Below, piece by piece: positions 1 through 6,066 of a DNA stretch of 6,066 nt (within the stretch, counting starts at the first letter, position 1; each line of letters starts with the position of its first letter). A program made the position numbers and the translations under genes. The DNA comes from an uncultured Lachnospiraceae bacterium (lineage in GTDB: Bacteria > Bacillota > Clostridia > Lachnospirales > Lachnospiraceae). The DNA is taken from the NCBI GenBank assembly GCA_905236925.1, contig CAJOQS010000061.1, positions 1 to 6,066 on the forward strand, read 5' to 3'. The notes under the pieces are model-generated. The model made no database searches, was not told the origin of the DNA, and saw only the letters and a list, made by a program, of their open reading frames with translations.

Positions 1-20
1 CAATATCTATTTTTCTCTTC

Positions 21-30
21 CAAAGTGCAA
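21..30. repeat. Third copy of the CAAAGTGCAA core
   Basis: CAAAGTGCAA at 21-30 repeats exactly the sequence at 47-56, in direct orientation and 26 bases apart, and is inverted relative to the arm at 64-73. The copies share only about 11 of 12 bases around the core. Three copies in 53 bases are unlikely by chance. This suggests a repeat element or a cluster of protein-binding sites downstream of the stop codon. Confidence 0.7.
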
Positions 31-41
31 AACAACGTTTC

Positions 42-440
42 TCAGGCAAAGTGCAATAGGTTATTGCACTTTGTTTGAAAAACTACCATTTCATTCTCCA
101 GATACCCGTTAACACCGAGTTCGGGAAACCAGAACGATACCATCGGATTTATAAATACCGAGCCGTCATTAACGAACATTCCCAGCGGAAGATATATATC
201 CGCGCTTACCTTATATGACTTGAAATCCGAAGAGAATGCTCCCTCTACGTTCCAGCTTGAAACATTGGAGCCGCCAACCAATCCGCCGTCTTCGGTTGTG
301 ACTACGGTCAGGGGCGCAACAATTCCCTTGATCTCTGTCGTTTTTGCTTTCGCTTTTGCTGCTGCGGGAACAGCCTCAATACCAAAAACGAGCGAAAGTG
401 TGATCACCAGTGCCAGTAGTTTTTTCAGATAGTTCTTCAT
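42..440 (-). CDS. Small predicted secreted protein, unknown function, possibly C-terminally truncated
   Basis: This is a 132-residue protein that I do not recognise. Residues 1-30 look like a Gram-positive signal peptide: a basic n-region (MKNYLKK), a hydrophobic core (LLALVITLSLVFGI) and an Ala-rich c-region ending near AAAKA, so cleavage around residues 28-30 is likely. There is no lipobox cysteine and no cell-wall anchor. The mature part is rich in aromatic residues, Gly, Ser and Val, with alternating hydrophobic stretches (SWNVEGAF, YKVSADIYLPLGMF, INPMVSFWF) that suggest a beta-sandwich, perhaps a carbohydrate-binding-like fold; that is inference only. The start at 440 was chosen because an AAAGGAGG site sits 9 bases upstream. 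Longer versions starting at 467 or 446 would place their starts on or too near that site. The last ten residues (TKCNNLLHFA) are encoded by a perfect inverted repeat and look unlike the rest, so the natural C-terminus may be lost. The gene lies 69 bases downstream of the histidine kinase. Confidence 0.7.
   Translation of the reverse strand: MKNYLKKLLALVITLSLVFGIEAVPAAAKAKAKTTEIKGIVAPLTVVTTEDGGLVGGSNVSSWNVEGAFSSDFKSYKVSADIYLPLGMFVNDGSVFINPMVSFWFPELGVNGYLENEMVVFQTKCNNLLHFA
47..73. repeat. Perfect 12-bp inverted repeat with 3-base loop
   Basis: CAAAGTGCAATA at 47-58 is followed by the loop GGT and then its exact reverse complement at 62-73. The stem falls inside the last codons of the small secreted protein gene. 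No clean U-run follows on the minus-strand transcript (the next bases are CCTGAGAAACG), so it is not a textbook intrinsic terminator, although it could still form a strong RNA hairpin at the 3' end of the message. It may be part of a repeat element or mobile-element end extending beyond the window. Confidence 0.85.
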
Positions 441-449
441 GGTCATATA

Positions 450-457
450 CCTCCTTT
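450..457 (-). promoter_or_regulatory. Strong Shine-Dalgarno for the small secreted protein
   Basis: On the minus strand this reads AAAGGAGG and ends 9 bases before the ATG at 440. It fixes the start at MKNYLKK. The in-frame ATG at 446 would be only 3 bases from the site. A possible TATGAT -10 box lies just upstream, but no good -35 partner was found, so I do not call a promoter. Confidence 0.8.
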
Positions 458-509
458 GAAATATCATACTGATCTTTCGTCTTCCTTAAGTGCCATAGTA
501 CTTTATGCT

Positions 510-2843
510 CTATTTAAGGTTCTCCGCTATCTTCCGGATCAGCTCCTCCTGCCGGAAGGGTTTCGGAACATGAGCGTTCATGCCTGCATCGAGTGCGTCC
601 TTGATATCCGAAGCGAATGCATTCGCGGTCATCGCTATGATCGGGATGCCTGCCAGTTCCCTGTTGTCAAGCGCGCGGATGCGCCGCGTAGCCTCCAGAC
701 CGTCCATAACCGGCATTGAAACATCCATAAGTATCAGGTCGATATCGCCCGGATGCGATGCCGAAACAATACTGATGGCATCAATACCGCTGGTTGTCGG
801 GATAACCGTGAAGCCAAACTTCTTGAGAACATATTCCGCGAGTTTAAGGTTGGTCGTGGTATCATCCACTACCAGAACCTTCCGGCCTTCAAAGCGCATG
901 TTCCGGATATCCTTATCCGAATTGCTCTCATCCGAGGCCTCTTCAGTCTCCGCCGAAGGCTCCATATCAACAACTATGATGAACTCTGTTCCCTTGTTCA
1001 GTTCACTTTCGACCTCGATCGTGCCCTGCATCATGTTGACAATATTTCTGACGATCGGCATTCCCAGACCCGTTCCGGGTGTTTCATCGATATAGCCGTT
1101 CTGCTCACGTGAGAATGGATCCCACAGTTGTTTGAGAAAATCCGCGGTCATTCCGATGCCGGTATCGAGGACACGGATCTCGTAGGTAAGCTTCGCCGCC
1201 TTTTTCAGCAGGCGGGCCGAGAGGGTGATCGTCCCTCCCTCGGGAGTGTATTTATAAGCGTTTGAAAGAAGGTTCAGCAGTATCTGTCTGAGGCGGAGCC
1301 TGTCACAGCTGACGATATCGTCACCCAGCTTCTCCGTGTCAATGACCATCGAAAGGCCCTTCTCCCTGATCTTTTCCGAACCGAGCTGTGCTGTCTCATT
1401 AATGATATCCTTGATCTTTACGGGTCCGGGAGAAAGCTTCATCTTGCCGCTTTCGATGCGGCTCATGTCCAGGATATCATTGATCAGCCTCATCAGATGA
1501 TCCCCGGCAAACTGTATCTTGTCGAGGCATTCCGAGAGCTTTTCCCGGTCATCGATGTTCTCAAGAGCGATCTTCGAGAAACCGTTTATCGCATTCATCG
1601 GTGTGCGGATGTCATGTGACAGATTGGAGAAGAATTCAGTCTTGGCGGCACTGGCTCTGTTCGCCTCCTCAACAGCCTTCAGGAGCAGTCTCTGTCTGTC
1701 CTCGAGTTCTGTCTTCTGCTTCGCGATCAGGCGGTCGACCTCAAGGCGCTTCGCCTGGTCGTCGTCAAGGCACGACGCGGTCAGGACCATCTGCTTCACA
1801 TCATCATTGCTGCCGTCCACGGCTCTGATGCCCACGCGAACCCAACGGTCTTCGACTTCGTCCTTGTAAAGAAGCTCTCTCTTGTCACCGGTCCTGAAGA
1901 GATCCTTCTGTCCGATTGCCTTTTCCAGCTTCTCTTCGAAAATATCAAATGCAGTGCCTTCACCGAAGTCAAACAGTCCCCGTTCTCTGATCGTTTTTAC
2001 ATTTTTCGTTGTAAGGTCAACAAGATAAATGCAGCAGAATTCCTCTCCGAGAGCGGCAATGATATTTGAGTCCGTCCTTGCCTTATCAAGCTCTTTCTCG
2101 GAGATAAGCTCCGCCGAACCAAAGGCCTTAACGGGTTCTCCGTTTTCATCCCTTTCAACGGTATATGTGATCCTGAAAGGAATGTGTCCGACTGTCAGCG
2201 GAATGTCGATAACAAGATCGTCTTCGCCGCTGTCAACCCTCTTCATAAAAGCGCGATAGGTGTCTGCGTATTCCTGCGGGAAGATTCCCTGCTCTATCGC
2301 GGGTTCGGGATAATCCTTTACAAGGGCCGGAAGACCCAGGTCGCGCATGCAGCGGTAGCACGGACGCATCTCCTTGGCCTTTATGTCATATTCCCAGTTA
2401 TAGATGTTCAGCTGCTCACTGGTCCGGACATATCTGTCTTCGATGTCGGCAAGCATGAGCCTTGTCTGCTTCTCGTCGGTAAGATTGCGGATCTCCTCGT
2501 ATACGAGATCCCTGTCCTCTTCCCTTGCTATCGGAACAAGGCGGCTGACGATGTAGAGACTGTCAACACCGCAGCAGTTCTCTGACATCTTGCGAAGAGT
2601 CTCGCATTCCTGCTCGCGTCCCGACTCCATGCAGCGCTTTATCGCGGAATTAAAGATAAAGCCGTTGTCCTCATCGAAGCATTCGGAAAAAACCTGGTCG
2701 AGAAAGGCTTCCCTGCTGGTGTTTATCTTAAGCTCACCAAGGTACTTCTCGTTAACATCCAGCAATTCGCTTACACCGTTTTTATAACTGATCACTGCCG
2801 CAGGTCCCGAGAAAGGACTGTGCAGTATTTTCTCATAATCCAT
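510..2843 (-). CDS. Cytoplasmic hybrid sensor histidine kinase with C-terminal receiver domain
   Basis: This 777-residue protein has no signal peptide or membrane segment, so it senses inside the cell. Roughly residues 1-125, 142-250 and 258-365 look like three PAS-type sensory segments; the boundaries are estimates. A charged, probably coiled-coil linker (about 362-400) leads to a HisKA domain with the phospho-acceptor His410 in NLSHDIRTP. The HATPase domain follows, with its N box (RQILLNLLSNAYKYTPEG, Asn524 and Asn528), G1 box DTGIG (560-564), F box DPFSRE and G2 box GTGLG (590-594). After an acidic Glu/Ser linker (about 628-644) comes a receiver domain with the acidic pair Asp660/661, phospho-acceptor Asp707 in LMDVSMP, Thr739 and Lys761 in VPKPF. 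All key catalytic residues are present, so kinase and receiver should both be active. No HPt domain or DNA-binding output is attached, so a separate partner is needed. The N-terminal half is notable for cysteines, including two CC pairs and a CxxC (CYRC). It lies 42 bases after the DJ-1 gene, probably in the same transcript. Confidence 0.93.
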   Translation of the reverse strand: MDYEKILHSPFSGPAAVISYKNGVSELLDVNEKYLGELKINTSREAFLDQVFSECFDEDNGFIFNSAIKRCMESGREQECETLRKMSENCCGVDSLYIVSRLVPIAREEDRDLVYEEIRNLTDEKQTRLMLADIEDRYVRTSEQLNIYNWEYDIKAKEMRPCYRCMRDLGLPALVKDYPEPAIEQGIFPQEYADTYRAFMKRVDSGEDDLVIDIPLTVGHIPFRITYTVERDENGEPVKAFGSAELISEKELDKARTDSNIIAALGEEFCCIYLVDLTTKNVKTIRERGLFDFGEGTAFDIFEEKLEKAIGQKDLFRTGDKRELLYKDEVEDRWVRVGIRAVDGSNDDVKQMVLTASCLDDDQAKRLEVDRLIAKQKTELEDRQRLLLKAVEEANRASAAKTEFFSNLSHDIRTPMNAINGFSKIALENIDDREKLSECLDKIQFAGDHLMRLINDILDMSRIESGKMKLSPGPVKIKDIINETAQLGSEKIREKGLSMVIDTEKLGDDIVSCDRLRLRQILLNLLSNAYKYTPEGGTITLSARLLKKAAKLTYEIRVLDTGIGMTADFLKQLWDPFSREQNGYIDETPGTGLGMPIVRNIVNMMQGTIEVESELNKGTEFIIVVDMEPSAETEEASDESNSDKDIRNMRFEGRKVLVVDDTTTNLKLAEYVLKKFGFTVIPTTSGIDAISIVSASHPGDIDLILMDVSMPVMDGLEATRRIRALDNRELAGIPIIAMTANAFASDIKDALDAGMNAHVPKPFRQEELIRKIAENLK

Positions 2844-2849
2844 GTTGAT

Positions 2850-2856
2850 CTCTCCA
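2850..2856 (-). promoter_or_regulatory. Shine-Dalgarno deciding the kinase start
   Basis: The minus strand reads TGGAGAG, ending 6 bases before the ATG at 2843. The open frame continues upstream to a TTG at 2861, but that codon would lie on the far side of the site and has no ribosome-binding sequence of its own. The protein therefore begins MDYEKILHS. Confidence 0.75.
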
Positions 2857-2867
2857 TTCAATTACCG

Positions 2868-2879
2868 CACATTTATGTG
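2868..2879. repeat. Short palindrome CACAT-TT-ATGTG in the gap before the kinase gene
   Basis: A 5-bp perfect inverted repeat with a 2-base spacer lies in the 42-base gap between the DJ-1 stop and the kinase start. The size is compatible with a small operator, but repeats this short occur often by chance and no promoter is visible beside it. Confidence 0.25.
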
Positions 2880-2885
2880 ACATGA

Positions 2886-3449
2886 TCAGGGCCTGTAGAT
2901 CGCGGCCTCGACCTGTGAAGCCTTTGCCTCACCCATAAGCTTTGTAACTATGGCCAAGCCGAATTCGATCGCGCATCCAAGCGACTTTCCCGTTATGATA
3001 TTGCCGGAAATAACAGCGGGTCCTCCGACAAACCTTGCTTTTCCGAGACTTCCTTCAAATCCCGGGAAGCAGGTGGCCTCATGTCCGTCAAGAAGTCCGT
3101 TCTCGCCAAGGACCGAGGGAGCGGCGCAGATTGCACATACGAGCTTTCCAAGATGGTCGTAGTGTTTGATCATATCAACAACACCCTTGCTTGCAGCAAG
3201 ATGCTTGGTTCCGGGCATTCCTCCGGGCAGTACCACCGCATCTCCGTCGCTGTAGGTGAACTCGTCGTATTTGTTTGCTTCGCCAAACTGCATGTCCGTC
3301 ACTATGTGGAAGCCGTGCGCTCCCATAACATCCTTCATTCCGTAAGGAGAGACCATGACCGTGTCTATACCGGCCCTTTTCAGGATGTCGGCAGTCATCA
3401 GAGCCTCAACTTCTTCGCAGCCGTTGCACAGTAAAAAATATGCCTTCAT
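2886..3449 (-). CDS. DJ-1/PfpI family protein (YajL/DJ-1-like)
   Basis: This 187-residue protein matches the usual length of a single-domain DJ-1 protein. The N-terminus (AYFLLCNGCEEVEALMTADILKRAG) is the classic first strand and helix of the family, with Glu15 at the place of the conserved Glu18 of human DJ-1. PGGMPGT (75-81) forms the conserved Gly-rich turn. Cys108 in AICAAPSVLG is the nucleophile-elbow cysteine equivalent to Cys106 of DJ-1. These two residues are the known reactive pair, in which the Glu stabilises an oxidised (sulfinic) Cys. Family members are cytosolic and have been linked to oxidative-stress protection, chaperone activity and glyoxalase or deglycase activity; which applies here cannot be told from sequence. 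It does not carry features of the larger PfpI proteases beyond the shared fold. It starts 18 bases after the GH36 stop with a good ribosome-binding site and is followed 42 bases later by the kinase. The locus therefore combines sugar breakdown with a possible redox or glycation-stress protein. Confidence 0.93.
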   Translation of the reverse strand: MKAYFLLCNGCEEVEALMTADILKRAGIDTVMVSPYGMKDVMGAHGFHIVTDMQFGEANKYDEFTYSDGDAVVLPGGMPGTKHLAASKGVVDMIKHYDHLGKLVCAICAAPSVLGENGLLDGHEATCFPGFEGSLGKARFVGGPAVISGNIITGKSLGCAIEFGLAIVTKLMGEAKASQVEAAIYRP

Positions 3450-3457
3450 GGTAATTT

Positions 3458-3464
3458 CTCCTTT
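3458..3464 (-). promoter_or_regulatory. Shine-Dalgarno for the DJ-1 gene
   Basis: The minus strand reads AAAGGAG, ending 8 bases before the ATG at 3449. It lies inside the 18-base gap after the GH36 stop codon (TAG, 3468-3470). This supports translation from a shared message. Confidence 0.8.
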
Positions 3465-3467
3465 CTG

Positions 3468-5084
3468 CTATTTCACTTTATAGTTATGCGGATACTCGAG
3501 TGTATACTTCCTGCCCTCCAGAGAATAGCTTATTCTCAGCGTATCGGGATCAATGAAGATATCGGTAGCCTTTTCGCGGATCGTGGCAAGCTTCCTGTAC
3601 CTTGCGATCTTTTCGGGGCCGTAGGCATTAAGATTGTCCGATGTCAGCCATACCGAACCGCACAGGGCGTTGACCACCGCCAGATACTCCTTTTCCTCCT
3701 CCGTAAGGGAGATATTGTTGTCCCTGAGGAAGAAAACATCCGGATCGTTGCCGTGCGCGCGTCCGTCAAGTCCCTTCCTGAAGATCGTATTGTTTATCGA
3801 GTGCTTTGTCGAAACCCTCTCCCTGTGGATGATCCTCATGTAGAGCGTGTCGTTCCAGTCAAGTCCGACGTCGCAGCCTACCCTGCAGTAATCCACACGT
3901 CCGAAAGCAGGCATAACGGGAGTTCCGCATCCGAGTATCAGCTTGTCCTTACAGAGCTGTCTAAGAAAATCAAGCGCCCTTATCATGCGTCCGGCCCTTG
4001 ACTCGGCAAACGGTCCGTCGCCTTCCATTCCGTGATCGCCTGTCGCGAAGGGTGCCGCGGCATAAAGGAAATCAAGCTTTACGAGATCGAAGCCCCATTC
4101 ATTGAAAACCCTGTCGAAAACGCGGGTCAGATATCCTCGTACCTCCGGATTATCGATATCGAGCGAATAGAAGCCGCTCCAGTTAGATCCGTCCTTCCAG
4201 GGCTCGCCCTTATACTTCAGAAGCCAGTCCGGATGTTCCCTGAAGATCGCCGACTTCTCCTCGCATACGAAAGGTGCCAGCCAGAGTCCCGCTTTAAAGC
4301 CTGCGTCGTGTATCTTATCCGCAACGGACTTAAGTCCCTCGGGGAACTTTGCCTTATCGGTGGTTTCCCAGTCACCGACGAAAGGCTCCCATCCGTCATC
4401 GACCTGGAACAGGTCGCCCTTGTCGAATACCTTGCATGCTCCCGCAAGATCGTCCTCTATTCCTTTTTCGTTTATATCCTGATAGTGATTGTACCAGCTC
4501 GAGTAACCCTTGACCGGCTCCGAAGCACAGCTGATCCCCATGGCCTCGAACCATTTATCGAAGACCTCCTGCTCGCTTCCTTCCGCATAGAAAAGGTCAA
4601 ATGCGTTGAATTCCGTGCCTGCTGCCCTGACTCCGGCGCAGTCGCGCTCTATCTTGAGAACTGCTTTCGAGGAATTGTAGGTGAACATCGTATAGCCCGG
4701 CTGTTCATCAAGAGAAGCCAGAAGCCTGTAGCGTTCCCCGTCCCTGAAATAGCAATATGAGAAGCCGTGGAGAATGCCCTTGTGCCAGGGATAATTCACA
4801 AAATGGTAGTCGCCGTAGCGGTCTAGAGCGAACTTCCTGATCCCGGCGCGCGGCGTTCCGTTGAGTCCTCTGATCCTTCCGTAGGCTGAATACTCTGGAC
4901 TGTATGTCCAGGTCTGATAACCGTTGAAGAACATCCTTCTCGAAGCGGTAAAGGGAAGTCTTGCCTCAACACATCCGAGGACCTCACCCTCTGTGACCTC
5001 CGCAACGATATGGTTGCTGCCCTCCGTTATCTCCTGTGATCCCTTTTTTTCGTTAACCCGCCATTTTAAGATCATGTCACCCAT
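3468..5084 (-). CDS. GH36-family alpha-galactosidase (compact type)
   Basis: This 538-residue enzyme is predicted to hydrolyse terminal alpha-galactosyl residues from oligosaccharides such as melibiose, raffinose or galactomannan fragments. It has an N-terminal beta-sandwich (about 1-185, including FNGYQTWTYS), a TIM barrel (about 190-480) and a short C-terminal beta region. Barrel motifs in order are SSWYNHYQDINE (195-206), the substrate-binding Asp pair in QVDDGWE (Asp229/230), GLWLAPF (266-272), VKLDFLYA with probable nucleophile Asp338, LGCGTPVMPAFGRVD (384-398), RVGCD with probable acid/base Asp405, and NDPDVFFLRD. As I recall Thermotoga maritima GalA (about 552 residues, nucleophile Asp327, acid/base Asp387), order and spacing agree well, and the small size fits that branch rather than the 700-residue GH36 enzymes. 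There is no signal peptide, so it acts in the cytoplasm. The start at 5084 is supported by AGAGAGG 8 bases upstream. The gene begins 23 bases after the GH2 stop, implying an operon. The exact substrate is unproven. Confidence 0.92.
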   Translation of the reverse strand: MGDMILKWRVNEKKGSQEITEGSNHIVAEVTEGEVLGCVEARLPFTASRRMFFNGYQTWTYSPEYSAYGRIRGLNGTPRAGIRKFALDRYGDYHFVNYPWHKGILHGFSYCYFRDGERYRLLASLDEQPGYTMFTYNSSKAVLKIERDCAGVRAAGTEFNAFDLFYAEGSEQEVFDKWFEAMGISCASEPVKGYSSWYNHYQDINEKGIEDDLAGACKVFDKGDLFQVDDGWEPFVGDWETTDKAKFPEGLKSVADKIHDAGFKAGLWLAPFVCEEKSAIFREHPDWLLKYKGEPWKDGSNWSGFYSLDIDNPEVRGYLTRVFDRVFNEWGFDLVKLDFLYAAAPFATGDHGMEGDGPFAESRAGRMIRALDFLRQLCKDKLILGCGTPVMPAFGRVDYCRVGCDVGLDWNDTLYMRIIHRERVSTKHSINNTIFRKGLDGRAHGNDPDVFFLRDNNISLTEEEKEYLAVVNALCGSVWLTSDNLNAYGPEKIARYRKLATIREKATDIFIDPDTLRISYSLEGRKYTLEYPHNYKVK

Positions 5085-5092
5085 GCAAAAAA

Positions 5093-5099
5093 CCTCTCT
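5093..5099 (-). promoter_or_regulatory. Shine-Dalgarno for the GH36 gene
   Basis: The minus strand reads AGAGAGG, ending 8 bases before the ATG at 5084. It prefers this start over the in-frame ATG three codons later. It sits in the 23-base gap after the GH2 stop codon. Confidence 0.65.
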
Positions 5100-5107
5100 G
5101 TGATTTC

Positions 5108-6066
5108 TTATTTCTCAACGGTAAGGATTACCTTTACGGGCTCCGTTATTCCCGTTCCGACCGTTAGTGCGGCTGTTCCTTCCCTGCCGGTCGTCCGAAG
5201 TATCGTTCCCGTCATGCAGCCCTGTGAAGAAGCCGTATCGGGTCCCTCGATCCTGATTATGCCTGTATCGTCGGTCTTAAAGAATACCGGCGTCGTTGCA
5301 TATACCGCCTGTGTTCCGTTCTCGTCAAGAATCCTCACACGAACCAGCGACATATCACACATATCCCTGTGACGGAGCCTTATCCTGACGGGTTCGCTGC
5401 CTTCTTCGGGCTGAGCGGCGACAGTCACGCTTCTTCCGTCCGAGTCAGAGACCCTCACTTCAAGATGAAGCTTCCTTCCGGGTTTGAGTTCCCTGACCGC
5501 GGCTATCCGGTTGTCCCTGACTGCCTCAAATTTCCATACAACGGATTCACCGCCCCAGTTTCCGACATATTTGCTGTAGAGCGCAACTCCCTCATCATAG
5601 CTCATGCGGTAGCGCACCATACACCATAAAAGGCGGAGTATATCAGGCAGGGGAAGCTTCATGATATCGTATTTCGTAACCGAGGAAAGAGCCTTGTGAA
5701 TAAGCTTTTCCTTGCGTCCCGTAAAGCCCTCGTTCGTTTCGAGCAGGCATCCGATCCTGTCGTCCATGCACAGAGGCCCGTGAGGAAGTGCGGTATACTC
5801 GCTCGGCTTGAGCTCCGTAACGAATTCACCGTTCTTGTACAGCCTCACCGTGTCGGCATTGGTAAATACATAGCACTTTGACAGCATTCCGGCATCATAA
5901 TCGCCTATATCCATTGCCGAGCTGATCTCAAGAACCGTTTCCCCGTCCGACTGTGAAGCATAAACATATGCCGCCGGCTTGGGATTGCGGAAATAATCCA
6001 GTACTCCGTGGTAGCAGACCCTGTCTCCCGAACCGAAATCCTTGTGTGTGGGATAATCAAACATGC
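5108..6066 (-). CDS. Glycoside hydrolase family 2 enzyme (beta-galactosidase type), C-terminal part only
   Basis: The reading frame is open to the right edge, so this is the last 318-odd residues of a longer protein; the Met at 6064 is internal. Visible residues begin with MFDYPTHKDFGSGDRVCYHGVLDYFRNPKPAAYVY, the end of the GH2 TIM barrel in a clostridial subgroup. The sequence then passes into a beta domain (VLEISSAMDIGDYDAG, YVFTNADTVRLYKNGEFV, residues 44-82) of the kind that follows the barrel in many GH2 enzymes. A helical stretch follows (about 117-170, LPLPDILRLLWCMVRYRMSYDEGVALYSKYVGNWGG). A final Ig-like region (about 195-317) carries VRVRILDENG and a Gly/Thr-rich end typical of GH2 C-termini. 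Both catalytic glutamates would lie upstream, outside the window, so activity and exact substrate (beta-galactoside most likely) cannot be checked. It precedes the GH36 gene by 23 bases, which suggests joint breakdown of mixed alpha/beta-galactosides. No C-terminal anchor or dockerin is seen. Confidence 0.88.
   Translation of the reverse strand, partial: MFDYPTHKDFGSGDRVCYHGVLDYFRNPKPAAYVYASQSDGETVLEISSAMDIGDYDAGMLSKCYVFTNADTVRLYKNGEFVTELKPSEYTALPHGPLCMDDRIGCLLETNEGFTGRKEKLIHKALSSVTKYDIMKLPLPDILRLLWCMVRYRMSYDEGVALYSKYVGNWGGESVVWKFEAVRDNRIAAVRELKPGRKLHLEVRVSDSDGRSVTVAAQPEEGSEPVRIRLRHRDMCDMSLVRVRILDENGTQAVYATTPVFFKTDDTGIIRIEGPDTASSQGCMTGTILRTTGREGTAALTVGTGITEPVKVILTVEK

Noticed and set aside
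488..503. Imperfect hairpin AAGTGC-CATA-GTACTT between the kinase and the small secreted protein gene, considered as a terminator
   Set aside because: The stem is six pairs with one wobble and no U-run follows on the minus-strand transcript.
458..509. Possible promoter for the small secreted protein (TATGAT-like -10)
   Set aside because: No acceptable -35 hexamer lies 16-18 bases upstream, and the -10 would place the start of transcription almost on the ribosome-binding site.
580..1095. Plus-strand open frame (171 codons) opposite the receiver and ATPase domains of the kinase
   Set aside because: It is Ser/Ile-rich shadow translation of the minus-strand coding sequence with no family features.
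2844..2861. Six-residue N-terminal extension of the kinase from a TTG codon at 2861
   Set aside because: The Shine-Dalgarno site lies between this TTG and the ATG at 2843, so it serves the ATG.
3486..4001. Plus-strand open frame (171 codons) opposite the C-terminal part of the GH36 gene
   Set aside because: It is antisense to conserved GH36 motifs such as NDPDVFFLRD and has no identifiable domain.
4032..4760. Long plus-strand open frame (242 codons) opposite the GH36 gene
   Set aside because: It is fully antisense to a gene with clear catalytic motifs and its translation shows no recognisable domain. It is a by-product of codon bias in the real gene.

Overview
All five genes in this window lie on the minus strand, so the window reads right to left. 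The likely source is an anaerobic Bacillota bacterium of the Lachnospiraceae type (Butyrivibrio or relatives). This is inferred from strong AGGAGG-type Shine-Dalgarno sites, moderate GC content, a clostridial-style GH2 enzyme, a soluble hybrid histidine kinase and a Lys-rich Gram-positive-style signal peptide. No marker gene is present, so the genus is not established.

Layout in transcription order: (1) the C-terminal part of a glycoside hydrolase family 2 enzyme (5108-6066, running off the right edge); (2) a complete, compact GH36 alpha-galactosidase-type enzyme (3468-5084); (3) a DJ-1/PfpI family protein (2886-3449); (4) a 777-residue cytoplasmic hybrid sensor histidine kinase with a C-terminal receiver domain (510-2843); (5) a short predicted secreted protein of unknown function (42-440). 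The gaps are 23, 18, 42 and 69 bases. The first four genes therefore look like one transcription unit, and the fifth may be a continuation or have its own promoter. No clear intrinsic terminator separates any of them. There is no gene-free stretch longer than 100 bases and no RNA gene or CRISPR array. No complete mobile element is visible.

As a functional unit, the two hydrolases lack signal peptides or lie in the cytoplasm as far as can be seen. They would be expected to take galactose-containing oligosaccharides apart inside the cell, with the GH36 enzyme removing alpha-galactosyl residues and the GH2 enzyme probably removing a beta-linked sugar. The DJ-1-like protein and the soluble, cysteine-bearing kinase form a second, stress- or signal-related pair. 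No transporter, HPt protein or DNA-binding regulator lies in the window, so the kinase output is unknown.

The least ordinary stretch is the left end. A perfect 12-bp inverted repeat with a 3-base loop forms the last codons of the small secreted protein, and a third copy of its 10-base core lies 26 bases further downstream. This looks like a repeat element that has replaced the natural C-terminus of that gene. I see no convincing new multi-gene system; most of the window is recognisable carbohydrate metabolism and signalling.
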